Assembly: GCF_900163835.1 (NCBI RefSeq)
Contig: NZ_FUKR01000022.1
Coordinates: 124,001-188,000, forward strand
Source of the DNA: Mycetocola reblochoni REB411
GTDB lineage: Bacteria > Actinomycetota > Actinomycetes > Actinomycetales > Microbacteriaceae
Length of the DNA: 64,000 nt
Direction of reading: 5' to 3'
Shown here: one piece after another, positions 1-8,345 of the stretch
Layout: each line of letters opens with the position of its first letter
Numbering within the stretch: position 1 is the first letter of the stretch
Notes under the pieces: generated by a model
Database searches by the model: none
What the model was told of the DNA's origin: nothing
The model's input: the letters and a program-made list of their open reading frames with translations, nothing else
Position numbers and translations under genes: made by a program

Positions 1-1651
1 CTATGAGGCGGTCAAGTCCGGGCAGGCCGAGGCGCTCGTCGACGACTACCCCGTGCTCGGCTACTCGATCCAGCAGGGCAACGAGCTGCGCACGATCGGT
101 GACCGCCAGGAGGGTGCGCCCTACGGGATCGCCGTCAACAAGGGCCAGAACGCCGAGCTGCTGTCGGCGATCAACACGGGGCTCGGCAACATCGCCGAGA
201 ACGGCACCTACGACGAGATCCTCGAGCGCTACCTGGGCGACAATGCGCCGAAGGCGAGCGACATCGTCGCACCGAGCACCTTCGCCACCGACGCGCCGCA
301 GACGGGCGAGCACTTCGTCATCGGGACCGACTCCACGTACGCCCCGTTCGAGTTCACGGGCGAGGACGGCGAGGTCGTCGGCATCGACATGGACCTGCTG
401 CGGGGCATCGCAGCCAACCAGGGCTTCACGGTCGAGATCAAGCGGCTCGGCTTCGACGCCGCGGTCCAGGCACTGCAGGCCGGGCAGGTCGACGCGGTGA
501 TCGCGGGCATGACCATCACCGACGAGCGCGAGAAGGTCTTCGACTTCACCGAGCCGTACTTCGACACCGGCGTGCAGCTGGGCGTGCTCGAGGACAGCGA
601 CATCGCCTCCTACGACGACCTCGAGGGGCAGACCGTCGCCGTCAAGACCGGGACCCAGGGCCAGACCTTCGCCGAGAGCGTCAAGGACGAGTACGGCTTC
701 GACGTGCTGGTCTCGACGGACACCACCGACATGGTCGACGCCGTCAAGGCCGGCCAGGCGGTCGGCTACTTCGAGGACTACCCCGTGCTCGCCTACGGCA
801 TCGCACAGGGTTCCGGCTTCAAGCTCGTCGGCGACAAGGAGGTCGGCGGCCAGTACGGCGCCGCCGTCAACAAGGGCGAGAACGCCGAGTTCATCGAGCT
901 GTTCAACGCGGGCCTGGCCAACGCGAAGGCCTCCGGGTTCTACGACGAGGTCGTGAACACCTACCTCGGCACCGGCGAGGACGAGGCGGCCGAGGCGTCG
1001 CCGAACATCTTCACGGTGATCAGCACGTACTGGCCGCAGCTGCTGGACGGTCTCAAGTGGACGGTGCTCGCCACGCTCGTCGCGGTGGTCGCGGCGTTCA
1101 TCCTCGGCATCGCCTTCGGCTTCGCCCGGATCTCCCGCCTGGCTCCGCTGCGCTGGATCGCGACCGCGTACGTGTACGTGTTCCGCGGGACGCCGATCCT
1201 CATCCAGGCGTTCTTCATCTACTTCGCCCTCCCGGCGATGACCGGTATCAAGTTCGACAGCTTCACCGCCGGTGCGCTGACGCTGAGCCTCAACGCCGGC
1301 GCCTACATGACGGAGATCGTGCGAAGCGGTATCCAGGCCGTCGACCCGGGTCAGGCCGAGGCGTCCCGCTCGCTCGGCCTGGGCTACTGGACGACGATGC
1401 GCAAGGTCGTGCTGCCGCAGGCGTTCAAGATCATGATCCCGTCCTTCGTCAACCAGGGCATCATCACGCTGAAGGACACCTCGCTGCTCAGCGTGATCAG
1501 CCTGGCCGAGCTGACGTTCGTGTCGAAGCAGATCATCGCCTCGACGTACCTGTCGGCGCAGGTGCTCACGGTCGTCGCGATCATCTACTTCACCCTGATC
1601 ACGCTGCTGACGCTGCTGGCCAACCGTCTTGAGAGGAAGTTCAACGCATGA
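1..1651 (+). CDS. Amino-acid ABC transporter, tandem substrate-binding domains fused to permease (5' partial)
   Basis: The open frame enters from the left edge (first full codon at nt 2), so the start is missing. The visible part begins with the last ~80 residues of one periplasmic-type binding domain (ending with [11 protein letters not shown]). A complete second family-3 binding domain follows (nt ~310-960, [33 protein letters not shown]). The last ~215 residues are a His/Glu/Gln-type permease with several membrane helices and the coupling loop [22 protein letters not shown]. The end of the first domain aligns well with the end of the second ([12 protein letters not shown] versus [12 protein letters not shown]), so they are tandem copies. 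This resembles the GlnP design of lactic acid bacteria. The stop overlaps the start of the ATPase gene (ATGA), so the two form one polar amino-acid importer; the exact substrate is not determined. Confidence 0.9.
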   Translation, partial: YEAVKSGQAEALVDDYPVLGYSIQQGNELRTIGDRQEGAPYGIAVNKGQNAELLSAINTGLGNIAENGTYDEILERYLGDNAPKASDIVAPSTFATDAPQTGEHFVIGTDSTYAPFEFTGEDGEVVGIDMDLLRGIAANQGFTVEIKRLGFDAAVQALQAGQVDAVIAGMTITDEREKVFDFTEPYFDTGVQLGVLEDSDIASYDDLEGQTVAVKTGTQGQTFAESVKDEYGFDVLVSTDTTDMVDAVKAGQAVGYFEDYPVLAYGIAQGSGFKLVGDKEVGGQYGAAVNKGENAEFIELFNAGLANAKASGFYDEVVNTYLGTGEDEAAEASPNIFTVISTYWPQLLDGLKWTVLATLVAVVAAFILGIAFGFARISRLAPLRWIATAYVYVFRGTPILIQAFFIYFALPAMTGIKFDSFTAGALTLSLNAGAYMTEIVRSGIQAVDPGQAEASRSLGLGYWTTMRKVVLPQAFKIMIPSFVNQGIITLKDTSLLSVISLAELTFVSKQIIASTYLSAQVLTVVAIIYFTLITLLTLLANRLERKFNA

Positions 1652-2433
1652 GCGACACCACGAGCACCGGTCCCTGGACCGGACGCCTGAACACCCTGAA
1701 CGGTCAGCCGAAGGTCCAGGTGTCCGAGCTGCACAAGTCGTTCGGCGACAACCACGTGCTGCGCGGCATCGACCTGACGATCAACGAGGGCGAGGTCGTC
1801 GCCGTGATCGGGCCGTCCGGCTCGGGGAAGTCGACGCTGCTGCGCTGCCTCAACAAGCTCGAGGAGGTCACGAGCGGCACGGTCAGCGTCGACGGCGAGG
1901 ACCTGACCGACAAGAAGGTCGACCTGGACCGGGTCCGCCAGCGGATCGGAATGGTGTTCCAGCACTTCAACCTGTTCCCGCACATGACCGTGCTGGAGAA
2001 CATCACGCTCGCCCCGATCCAGCTCGGCAAGCTCAAGCCGGCCGAGGCGAAGGCCCGCGCCATCGAGCTCCTCGAGCGGGTCGGGCTGGCGGAGAAGGCT
2101 GAGGCCAAGCCGGCGTCGCTGTCCGGCGGCCAGAAGCAGCGTGTGGCGATCGCCAGGGCGCTGGCGATGGACCCGGAGATCATGCTGTTCGACGAGGCGA
2201 CCAGCGCGCTCGACCCGGAGATGGTCGGCGAGGTGCTGCAGGTGATCCGCGGCCTGGCCACCTCCGGCATGACCATGGTCCTGGTCACCCACGAGATGGG
2301 CTTCGCGCGTGAGGTCAGCGACCGGGTCGTGTTCATGGCCGACGGCGTCATCGTCGAGCAGGGCGCGCCGACCGAGCTCTTCGGCAACCCGACCCAGGAG
2401 AGGACGAGGGACTTCCTCTCCAAGGTCCTCTAG
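1648..2433 (+). CDS. Amino-acid ABC transporter ATP-binding protein (GlnQ-like)
   Basis: This 261-residue protein is the ATPase partner of the upstream fused permease, whose stop codon it overlaps by four bases. It has Walker A (GPSGSGKST, ~residue 52), a Q-loop ([16 protein letters not shown]), the ABC signature [15 protein letters not shown], Walker B with the catalytic glutamate in the degenerate form [12 protein letters not shown], and a switch histidine (LVTHEMGFA). Length and motifs are standard for the polar amino-acid (HisP/GlnQ) class. The first ~27 residues before the ABC fold are an unconserved extension. Confidence 0.93.
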   Translation: MSDTTSTGPWTGRLNTLNGQPKVQVSELHKSFGDNHVLRGIDLTINEGEVVAVIGPSGSGKSTLLRCLNKLEEVTSGTVSVDGEDLTDKKVDLDRVRQRIGMVFQHFNLFPHMTVLENITLAPIQLGKLKPAEAKARAIELLERVGLAEKAEAKPASLSGGQKQRVAIARALAMDPEIMLFDEATSALDPEMVGEVLQVIRGLATSGMTMVLVTHEMGFAREVSDRVVFMADGVIVEQGAPTELFGNPTQERTRDFLSKVL

Positions 2434-2446
2434 CGGGGTCGTCGAC

Positions 2447-2485
2447 GGTGGGCGGGAGGCGCGGCAGGCGCGGCTCCCGCCCACC
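2447..2485 (+). terminator. Stem-loop after the amino-acid transporter operon
   Basis: A perfect 12-bp GC-rich inverted repeat (arms 2447-2458 and 2474-2485, 15-nt loop) lies just downstream of the ATPase stop codon. No T-tract follows, so it may be a weak terminator or an mRNA-stabilising hairpin. Confidence 0.45.
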
Positions 2486-2579
2486 GCTGTTCGCTGAGCG
2501 CGGCATCGGCCCGTCGGTGTTGCCCTCGACCCCGCACGGGGTTTGACTGGGCGCACGCATGAGAGCAGGGGAGGAACGC

Positions 2580-3449
2580 ATGACTGCACAGACCATCCTG
2601 ATCACGGGGGCGGGGAGCGGCTTCGGCCGCGAGCTGGCACTCCAGCTGGCGGAGAGCGGCCGGCGGGTGATCGCCGGGGTCGAGATCGTCGCCCAGGTCG
2701 CCGAGCTGGAGGAACACGCCTCCCGCCGCGGAGTGCACCTGACGATCGAGAAGCTGGACGTCACGGACCCGGCCGACAGGGAGCGCGTCCGGGGCTGGGA
2801 CATCGACGTCCTGGTGAACAACGCGGGGATCTCTGAGGGTGGCTCCGTGGCCGACATCCCCGAGGAGGCGCTGCGTCGGCAGTTCGAGGTGAACGTCATC
2901 GGGCCGGCGGCGCTCACGCGTGACGTTGCCAGGAGGATGGCGCGGCGCCGGTCGGGGTCGATCGTGTTCATGTCCTCGGTCGCCGGTCTCAGCACCGACC
3001 CGTTCGCGGGCGCGTACTCGGCCTCCAAGCACGCGGTCGAGGCGCTCGCCTCCGCGCTGAGGGCGGAGCTGGCCGAGTTCGGCGTCCGCGTCGCCACGGT
3101 CAACCCCGGCCCGTACCTGACGGGTTTCAACGACCGGATGTTCGAGAGCTGGCGGCGGTGGCGTGACGAGCCGTCCGATCGGCTCTTCGACTACGAGCGC
3201 ATCGCGTTCCCGCACGCGCAGTACGACCCGGCGATCGCCGTGCGCGACGCCCTCCCCGTCATCACGGGCGAGTCGGCGGCGTACCGGACGGTGACACCGG
3301 CCGAGTTCGCCGCGGGTGTGAAGGAGCAGCAGGAGGGCGAGTGGGGGCGCCGCACCGACGGGCCCGCACAGCGTGACGAGCTGGTGCAGACGGCGTACAA
3401 CATGGAGCCGGGCACGCCGGTCGCACCCGGAGGGGCCAACGCGGGCTGA
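2580..3449 (+). CDS. SDR-family NAD(P)-dependent oxidoreductase
   Basis: A 289-residue classical short-chain dehydrogenase/reductase. The N-terminal Rossmann motif is TGAGSGFG, followed by NNAG, a serine in the SSVAG stretch and the catalytic YxxxK (YSASKHAVE). The ATG at 2580 is preferred over an in-frame ATG at 2559 because GGGGAGG lies at optimal distance before it. The C-terminal ~80 residues (ending in a proline/glycine tail) are variable. The substrate cannot be predicted. The gene stands alone, after the amino-acid transporter and convergent with the ECF genes. Confidence 0.85.
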   Translation: MTAQTILITGAGSGFGRELALQLAESGRRVIAGVEIVAQVAELEEHASRRGVHLTIEKLDVTDPADRERVRGWDIDVLVNNAGISEGGSVADIPEEALRRQFEVNVIGPAALTRDVARRMARRRSGSIVFMSSVAGLSTDPFAGAYSASKHAVEALASALRAELAEFGVRVATVNPGPYLTGFNDRMFESWRRWRDEPSDRLFDYERIAFPHAQYDPAIAVRDALPVITGESAAYRTVTPAEFAAGVKEQQEGEWGRRTDGPAQRDELVQTAYNMEPGTPVAPGGANAG

Positions 3450-3481
3450 GAGAGGCCGCCGGCCCCGCCGGTTTCTCTGGT

Positions 3482-3517
3482 CCGTCGGCCCCGTCGGCCC
3501 CGTCGGCCCCGCCGGCC
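3482..3517. repeat. 9-bp tandem repeat, four copies
   Basis: The unit CCGTCGGCC is repeated four times (the last copy has one mismatch) in the short convergent gap between the SDR gene and ecfT. Confidence 0.7.
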
Positions 3518-3538
3518 CCGTGTGCCCGCCGCGCTGGC

Positions 3539-4336
3539 TCAGAACGGAATCGCGCCGCCGACGGCGAACAGGACGATCGTCGTCGCCAGCACGACGATGA
3601 CGAACACGGTGTCGCGCCTCCGGTAGGGGACGATGGTGCGCTCGGTCCGGGTGTCCGACGCCCCGAAACCGCGGGAGTCCATGGCGAGCGCGACCCGTTC
3701 GGCGTGGCGGATCGCCCCCGCCAGCAGGGGGATGACGGCGCTGAGCCCGCGGCGAAGCCAGGCGATCGGGCCCCGGCCCTCCGCCATCCCCCTGACCCGG
3801 TGGGCGGAGCGGATCAGCTCCAGCTCCACGGCGAAGCGGGGGACGAAGCGGAACGCGGCGAGCGCGGTGTAGCCGACCCGGTAGGGCAGGCGGAGGTGCT
3901 GGATGGCCGCGTGCACGAGGGTCGCGGCGGTGGTGCTCGTCCCGAGGATGAGGGCAAGGGAGACCAGCGCCCCCACGCGCAGTCCCGTGGCCAGGCCGAT
4001 GAGCGCGGCCGCCTGGGTGTAGCGCCAGTCGCCGATGTGCACGATGGCCGGACTGGCGGTCAGTGCTGCGGGATCAGCCCACAGCGAGAAGCTGAAGCCG
4101 AGGACGAGCACGGCGACGGGGATGCCGATGACGATCGCCGCGGCCACGCGCGGCGCGGGTCGGGCACCGATGAGGATGAGGGCGATCGCGGCGACCGCGA
4201 CCAGCGCCGGTGTCGCCAGATCGCGGACGACGACCATGCCGACCATCGCCGGCAGGGGCGCGGCGAGGGTGACGAGGGGGTTGAGGCCGTGCAGGAAGCC
4301 CCTCGGCGCCTGCTCCCCACGGTCGGCGGCGCTCAC
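3539..4336 (-). CDS. ecfT: ECF transporter transmembrane (T) component
   Basis: An integral membrane protein of about 265 residues with several hydrophobic helices and the T-component family hallmark of short Ala-Arg-Gly coupling segments (HRVRGMAEGRG and AMDSRGFGA near the C-terminus). These contact the two ATPase domains. The GTG at 4336 is chosen because it overlaps the stop of the upstream ATPase gene in a GTGA junction; an ATG at 4369 would add 11 residues. Together with the adjacent double ATPase it forms an energizing module for vitamin, metal or other micronutrient uptake. The substrate is unknown because no S component is adjacent. Confidence 0.88.
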   Translation of the reverse strand: MSAADRGEQAPRGFLHGLNPLVTLAAPLPAMVGMVVVRDLATPALVAVAAIALILIGARPAPRVAAAIVIGIPVAVLVLGFSFSLWADPAALTASPAIVHIGDWRYTQAAALIGLATGLRVGALVSLALILGTSTTAATLVHAAIQHLRLPYRVGYTALAAFRFVPRFAVELELIRSAHRVRGMAEGRGPIAWLRRGLSAVIPLLAGAIRHAERVALAMDSRGFGASDTRTERTIVPYRRRDTVFVIVVLATTIVLFAVGGAIPF

Positions 4337-6129
4337 GGCAGCTGGCCCAGCCGGCTGAGGCTGCGCCACTGCTCGTGGTGTCGCAGCGGGGAGAAGGCGC
4401 GCGCCAGCGGCGGGCGGCGCAGCCCTGCCTCGTCGAGCACGGTGCTGGCCAGGATCTCGTCGGTCCGTCCCTGGGCCACGACGCGACCCTCCTGGAGGAC
4501 GGCGACGTGGCTGGCGTGGTCGGCGACGAGCTGCAGGTCGTGGCTGACGAGCACGATGGTGGTGCCCTCCGCGTTGAGCTCGTCGAGGATGGCCATGAGC
4601 TCCGCCGCTCGCGCCCTGTCCTGGCCGAAGCTCGGCTCGTCGAGGGCGAGGATCGGCGGAGAGCTGATGAGCGCCGTCCCGACCGAGAGCCGCCGCTTCT
4701 GGCCGCCGGAGAGCAGGAAGGGGTGGCGGTCCCTCAGCGCCGTCAGGTCGAATCGCTCGAGCATCGCGTCGACCCGGCGGGCGACCTCCTCCTCTGCGAC
4801 GCCGCGGAGCAGCGGCCCGTGGGCGAGCTCGTCGGCGACGGTGGCCCGGATGAACTGGTGCTCGGGGTTCTGGAAGACGAAGCCGATGTCGCGGGCGAGG
4901 CGGCGCGGGTCCAGACGCGCGACGTCGTCGCCGCCGATCTGCACGGTGCCGGGGGGAGGCGGGGCCACCCCCGCCATGGCGCGGAGCAGGGTGCTCTTGC
5001 CCGCGCCGTTGGTGCCGACGATCGCGAGCACGTCACCGCGGTGAACGTCGAGGGAGACGTCGTGCAGCAGCGTCCGCTCCCGCCGGCGCACGCGCCGTCG
5101 GACGGTGAGCCCCGTCACACGCAGGAGCGGTCTGTCGTCCGGGCCCGGTCTGTCGTCCGGGCCCGGTCGGTCGGCGGCGCTCGGTGGTGTCGACGGGGGC
5201 GCGGGCCGGGGGAGCTCGGGCAGCTCGTCGAGGCGGTCCAGCGCGGCCGTCAGCTCGCCGACGGTGAGGGGGAGCGGGTCGATGGCGGCCCCCGCGGCGC
5301 GCAGCCGGAGCGCGGCGAGCGTGCTCACCGGCAGCCAGACGCCCTCGGTGAGCAGCTCCTCGGCGCGGCCGGCGAGGACGTCGCGGACCGGGCCGTCGTG
5401 CAGGACGCTGCCGTTCGTGCCAAGAACAATGACACGGGTGACGAGGTCGACGACCTCGTCCAGGTTGTGCTCGACCAGCACCACGGCGTGCCGGCCGTCG
5501 GCGACGACCTCGCGCAGTGCGCGGTACACCTCGGTGATGCCGACGGGGTCGAGGTTCGCGGTCGGCTCGTCGAGCACCATGAGCGGCGCGTCCAGCGCGA
5601 GCGCACAGGCGATGGCGAGGCGCTGCCGCCCGCCGCCGGACAGCCGGTCGGGGTTCTCCTCCCTGCGGTCCCAGAGCCCGACCGCCCGCAGCGCGGACTC
5701 GGCGCGGGAGAGCACCGTCTCGACGGGCAGGCCGAGGTTCTCGGGGCCGAAGCAGACCTCGTCCAGCACGGTGGCGGTGACGATCTGCGCGTCGGGGTCC
5801 TGGAACACCATGGACACGCTGCGGCTGAGCTGCGGGACGGAGCGGGTGGCGGTGTCGATGCCGGATACGAGCACGCGGCCGTCGAGGCGGGCGGGGAGCG
5901 CCTGCGGGATGAGCCCGTTCAGGGCGAGCGCGAGCGTCGACTTTCCCGAACCGGATGCACCGAGCAACAGGACGACCTCGCCGCGTCGCACCGTCGCCGA
6001 CACGGACGAGGGGGTCGCCCGCGTCGCGCCGTCGTGCGTGATGCTGACCGCGTCGAGGTCGAGCAGCACGTCCGCGCGCGCGTGGTCTGCCGCCGTGGGC
6101 GGCGCGTGGTCGGGATGTGGGGGCTGCAC
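4333..6129 (-). CDS. ECF transporter ATP-binding protein with two ABC domains
   Basis: About 598 residues containing two complete ABC ATPase domains. The first has Walker A GASGSGKST, signature LSGGGRQRLAIACAL and Walker B MVLDEPTANLDP. The second has GTNGAGKST, LSGGQKRRLSVGTAL and LALDEPSFGQD. A linker holds a short duplicated RPGPDD motif. This fused EcfA-EcfA' arrangement is common in actinobacterial ECF systems. The start is uncertain: the GTG at 6129 gives a short leader before the first domain, while an in-frame GTG at 6174 would include the palindrome at 6155-6172. It is translationally coupled to ecfT. Confidence 0.87.
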   Translation of the reverse strand: MQPPHPDHAPPTAADHARADVLLDLDAVSITHDGATRATPSSVSATVRRGEVVLLLGASGSGKSTLALALNGLIPQALPARLDGRVLVSGIDTATRSVPQLSRSVSMVFQDPDAQIVTATVLDEVCFGPENLGLPVETVLSRAESALRAVGLWDRREENPDRLSGGGRQRLAIACALALDAPLMVLDEPTANLDPVGITEVYRALREVVADGRHAVVLVEHNLDEVVDLVTRVIVLGTNGSVLHDGPVRDVLAGRAEELLTEGVWLPVSTLAALRLRAAGAAIDPLPLTVGELTAALDRLDELPELPRPAPPSTPPSAADRPGPDDRPGPDDRPLLRVTGLTVRRRVRRRERTLLHDVSLDVHRGDVLAIVGTNGAGKSTLLRAMAGVAPPPPGTVQIGGDDVARLDPRRLARDIGFVFQNPEHQFIRATVADELAHGPLLRGVAEEEVARRVDAMLERFDLTALRDRHPFLLSGGQKRRLSVGTALISSPPILALDEPSFGQDRARAAELMAILDELNAEGTTIVLVSHDLQLVADHASHVAVLQEGRVVAQGRTDEILASTVLDEAGLRRPPLARAFSPLRHHEQWRSLSRLGQLP

Positions 6130-6154
6130 CTGGTGGTTTCCGGCTGCGGGGATG

Positions 6155-6172
6155 GAGGGGAAGGCTCCCCTC
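6155..6172 (-). promoter_or_regulatory. Inverted repeat upstream of the ECF operon
   Basis: GAGGGG and CCCCTC arms flank a 6-nt centre, directly before the likely ECF ATPase start and beside AAGGTGAGG on the minus strand. It may be an operator or 5' hairpin; its resemblance to an iron-regulator box is only partial. Confidence 0.35.
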
Positions 6173-6200
6173 ACCTTAGGGCACCGCGGCGGGAGGCGGC

Positions 6201-7277
6201 TCAGCGGGCCGTGCCCCTCAGGCGGGCGAGCCAGCCGGTTCCCGTGCGGCGGGGACGCCCGCCCCTGACGACGACGTCGCCTCCCACCCACTCCGGGTCG
6301 GTCAGCCGTAGCGCGTAGTCGTCGTCCGGCACCGACTGGGGGCTCTCGCTGGCCAGGGACCGCCGGATCGCCTCCGCGACGGGAGTGCGGGGGACGGCCG
6401 ACAGCGACGACAGCGTGCCCCAGGCCGAGTCGTCGGTGACGAGGTCCTCCGCCATGCTCGGCACGAGGGCCCTGACTGTCGGGCCCGGCATGCGCGAGAC
6501 CCACGTCGCCGGGAGGCTGATGACCGGGAACGGGACCGAGGGCACCCGCGGCATCGCCCTGCGCAGCCCCATGACGTCGACGAAGCGCGCGACGAGCTCG
6601 GCGTAGCTGAGGGTGTCGGGACCGACGGCGTTCACGTGGCCGCTGCGGTCCGGCTCGTGGGCGGCCGCGACGAGCACGGCCAGGGCGTCGGCGATGGCGA
6701 TCGGCTGCAGCCGCGCATCCATGAAGCGGGGGAGGGGGATGACGGGCAGCCCCTCCACCAGCCGCCGCACGAGCTCGAACGACGTCGAGCCCCCGCCGAG
6801 CAGGATCCCGGCACGCACCGCCACGACGACGGGGACCCCGCTGTCGCCGAGGGCACGCTCCACCGCCAGGCGTGAGCGCAGATGCGCGGACAGCGTCGGA
6901 TCGGACTCGTCGGGCTCGCCGTCGTCGTCGGACACGCGTCCCGGCGCGATCCCGCCGAGGTACACGATGCGGCCGACCCCGGCGTCCGCGGCGGCACGGG
7001 CGAAGGACTCGGCCTGCTCGCGCTCGGCGTCGACGAAGCCGTCGCCGTCCATTGCGTGCAGCAGGTAGTAGGCGACGTCGACGTCGCGGAGCGCCGCGGC
7101 GAGCTGCTCGGGAACGCCGACGTCCATGCGGACGAGCTCGACGCGCTCGAGCCAGTGCGCCTCGGCGACCTTCGCGGGGGAGCGGACGGCGGCCCTGACC
7201 TCATAGTCTTGGCGGAGCAGGTGAGGGATCAGACGGGATCCGACGTAGCCGGACGCACCGGTGACGAGAATTCTCAT
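6201..7277 (-). CDS. NAD(P)-binding atypical SDR (NmrA/YbjT-like) protein
   Basis: A 358-residue protein starting with a Rossmann nucleotide-binding motif (TGASGYVGSRL, residues 6-16). RSPAKV follows as the typical NADP-preferring loop, then YYLLHAM and VYLGGI strands of the NmrA/YbjT class. These proteins are sugar-epimerase-like but often lack the catalytic YxxxK, and act as redox sensors or reductases. GGAG precedes the ATG at good distance. The start lies only 20 bp from the divergent CPBP gene. Function is not established. Confidence 0.8.
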   Translation of the reverse strand: MRILVTGASGYVGSRLIPHLLRQDYEVRAAVRSPAKVAEAHWLERVELVRMDVGVPEQLAAALRDVDVAYYLLHAMDGDGFVDAEREQAESFARAAADAGVGRIVYLGGIAPGRVSDDDGEPDESDPTLSAHLRSRLAVERALGDSGVPVVVAVRAGILLGGGSTSFELVRRLVEGLPVIPLPRFMDARLQPIAIADALAVLVAAAHEPDRSGHVNAVGPDTLSYAELVARFVDVMGLRRAMPRVPSVPFPVISLPATWVSRMPGPTVRALVPSMAEDLVTDDSAWGTLSSLSAVPRTPVAEAIRRSLASESPQSVPDDDYALRLTDPEWVGGDVVVRGGRPRRTGTGWLARLRGTAR

Positions 7278-7297
7278 GACACTCCGAGGGGGCAGGG

Positions 7298-7957
7298 ATG
7301 ACGCGACGGGCAGGGGAACCGGCGGCCGCGGGAGCCTCGAGGCACCTCGCCGCCGTCGCCCTCACGTTAGCGGGCACGGCTCTGCTGTGGCTGACCTTCG
7401 GCTCGACGCACAGCTCCGCGGTGTTCGTCGCGCTCGCCCTGGCACTGGCCGCGTTCTGGTTCCTCGCCTCGGCGTTCCTGACGCGCGGCAGACCGCCGGC
7501 CTCCCTGCACGGTTCCCGCCCCTCGGCGCCGGTCGCGTTCGGCCGGGCCGCGCTCGTCGCGGTCGGCACGGCCGGCCTGTTCGTCGTCGGGGTGCTCGTG
7601 CTCCTGCTGCTGCCCTGGACGGCCGAGGAGGTCGGCGAGGCCGTCGCGGCGGCGGAGAGCACGCCGCTCGTGGTCACGGTCGCCGTCGCGCTCGTGACGG
7701 GACTCGGTGAGGAGGCGTTCTTCCGCGGTGCGCTGCCGCGGCTCGGCACCTGGCCGCGGGCGGACCTCTGGGCCACGGTGGCGTACACGCTGAGCACCCT
7801 CGCGACCGGCAATCTGGCGCTCATCCTTGCGGCCCCCGTGCTCGGTGTCGCGTGCGTGCTCGCCCGCAGGGTCACCGGTCGGCTGTGGGCGGCGATGCTC
7901 GTGCACGCGGTGTGGAGCCTGGTCATGGTCGGCGGTGTCCCGCTGCTGCTGGTGTGA
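7298..7957 (+). CDS. CPBP-family intramembrane metalloprotease-like protein
   Basis: A 219-residue protein with about six hydrophobic segments. It has the CPBP (Abi/CAAX protease) motif 1 GEEAFFRGAL around residue 145, with the paired glutamates and arginine, and a later conserved histidine in AAMLVHAVWS. The motif 2 region is degenerate: the expected FxxxH segment reads VAYTLSTLATG and has no histidine, so catalysis is uncertain. The gene is divergent from the NAD(P)-binding protein with essentially no intergenic space. The substrate is unknown. Confidence 0.72.
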   Translation: MTRRAGEPAAAGASRHLAAVALTLAGTALLWLTFGSTHSSAVFVALALALAAFWFLASAFLTRGRPPASLHGSRPSAPVAFGRAALVAVGTAGLFVVGVLVLLLLPWTAEEVGEAVAAAESTPLVVTVAVALVTGLGEEAFFRGALPRLGTWPRADLWATVAYTLSTLATGNLALILAAPVLGVACVLARRVTGRLWAAMLVHAVWSLVMVGGVPLLLV

Positions 7958-8168
7958 GCAGGCCGCGTCCGACCCGCCCTGTCGACGGCCGCGGACCGCG
8001 TCCGACCCGCCCTGCCGGCGGCCGTGCCCCCGTCGGGACCGCCGCTCCGGGCGGTCGCTCTGCGGTGGCCGACGGGCGAAACGCGCGGCCAGCGCGCAGT
8101 GCGAATCCGATTCGTGCCGACCACGCCCGTCCGTTATGCTGTGAGAGGTACGCCCGCGAGGGTGTCCG

Positions 8169-8260
8169 GGAGACGTCGCATAGTCAGGCCTAGTGCACCA
8201 CCCTGCTAAGGTGGAGTCCCTTCACGGGGACCAGGGGTTCAAATCCCCTCGTCTCCGCCA
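8169..8260 (+). tRNA. tRNA-Ser(GCT)
   Basis: Acceptor arms GGAGACG and CGTCTCC pair. The anticodon stem is CCACC/GGTGG with loop CTGCTAA, anticodon GCT at 8205-8207. There is a class II long variable arm and a TTCAAAT T-loop, and the CCA end is encoded. A possible -10 (TATGCT) sits about 30 bp upstream. The ~210 bp before it contain an imperfect two-copy 30-bp repeat (from about 7963) and no gene. Confidence 0.95.
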
Positions 8261-8345
8261 GCACCACCCCTCGACCGTCGGCCCGACGTCGGGGGGTGTT
8301 CTGCATCCGGCGGCCCGCCGCCGGTGAACATCGAAGGGATCCCTC

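Noticed and set aside
7298-7957. Full catalytic CPBP protease assignment
   Set aside because: The histidine of motif 2 is not evident, so only family-level similarity is claimed.
7979-8168. Plus-strand frame between CPBP gene and tRNA-Ser
   Set aside because: Consists of an imperfect 30-bp duplication and low-complexity codons; no ribosome site.
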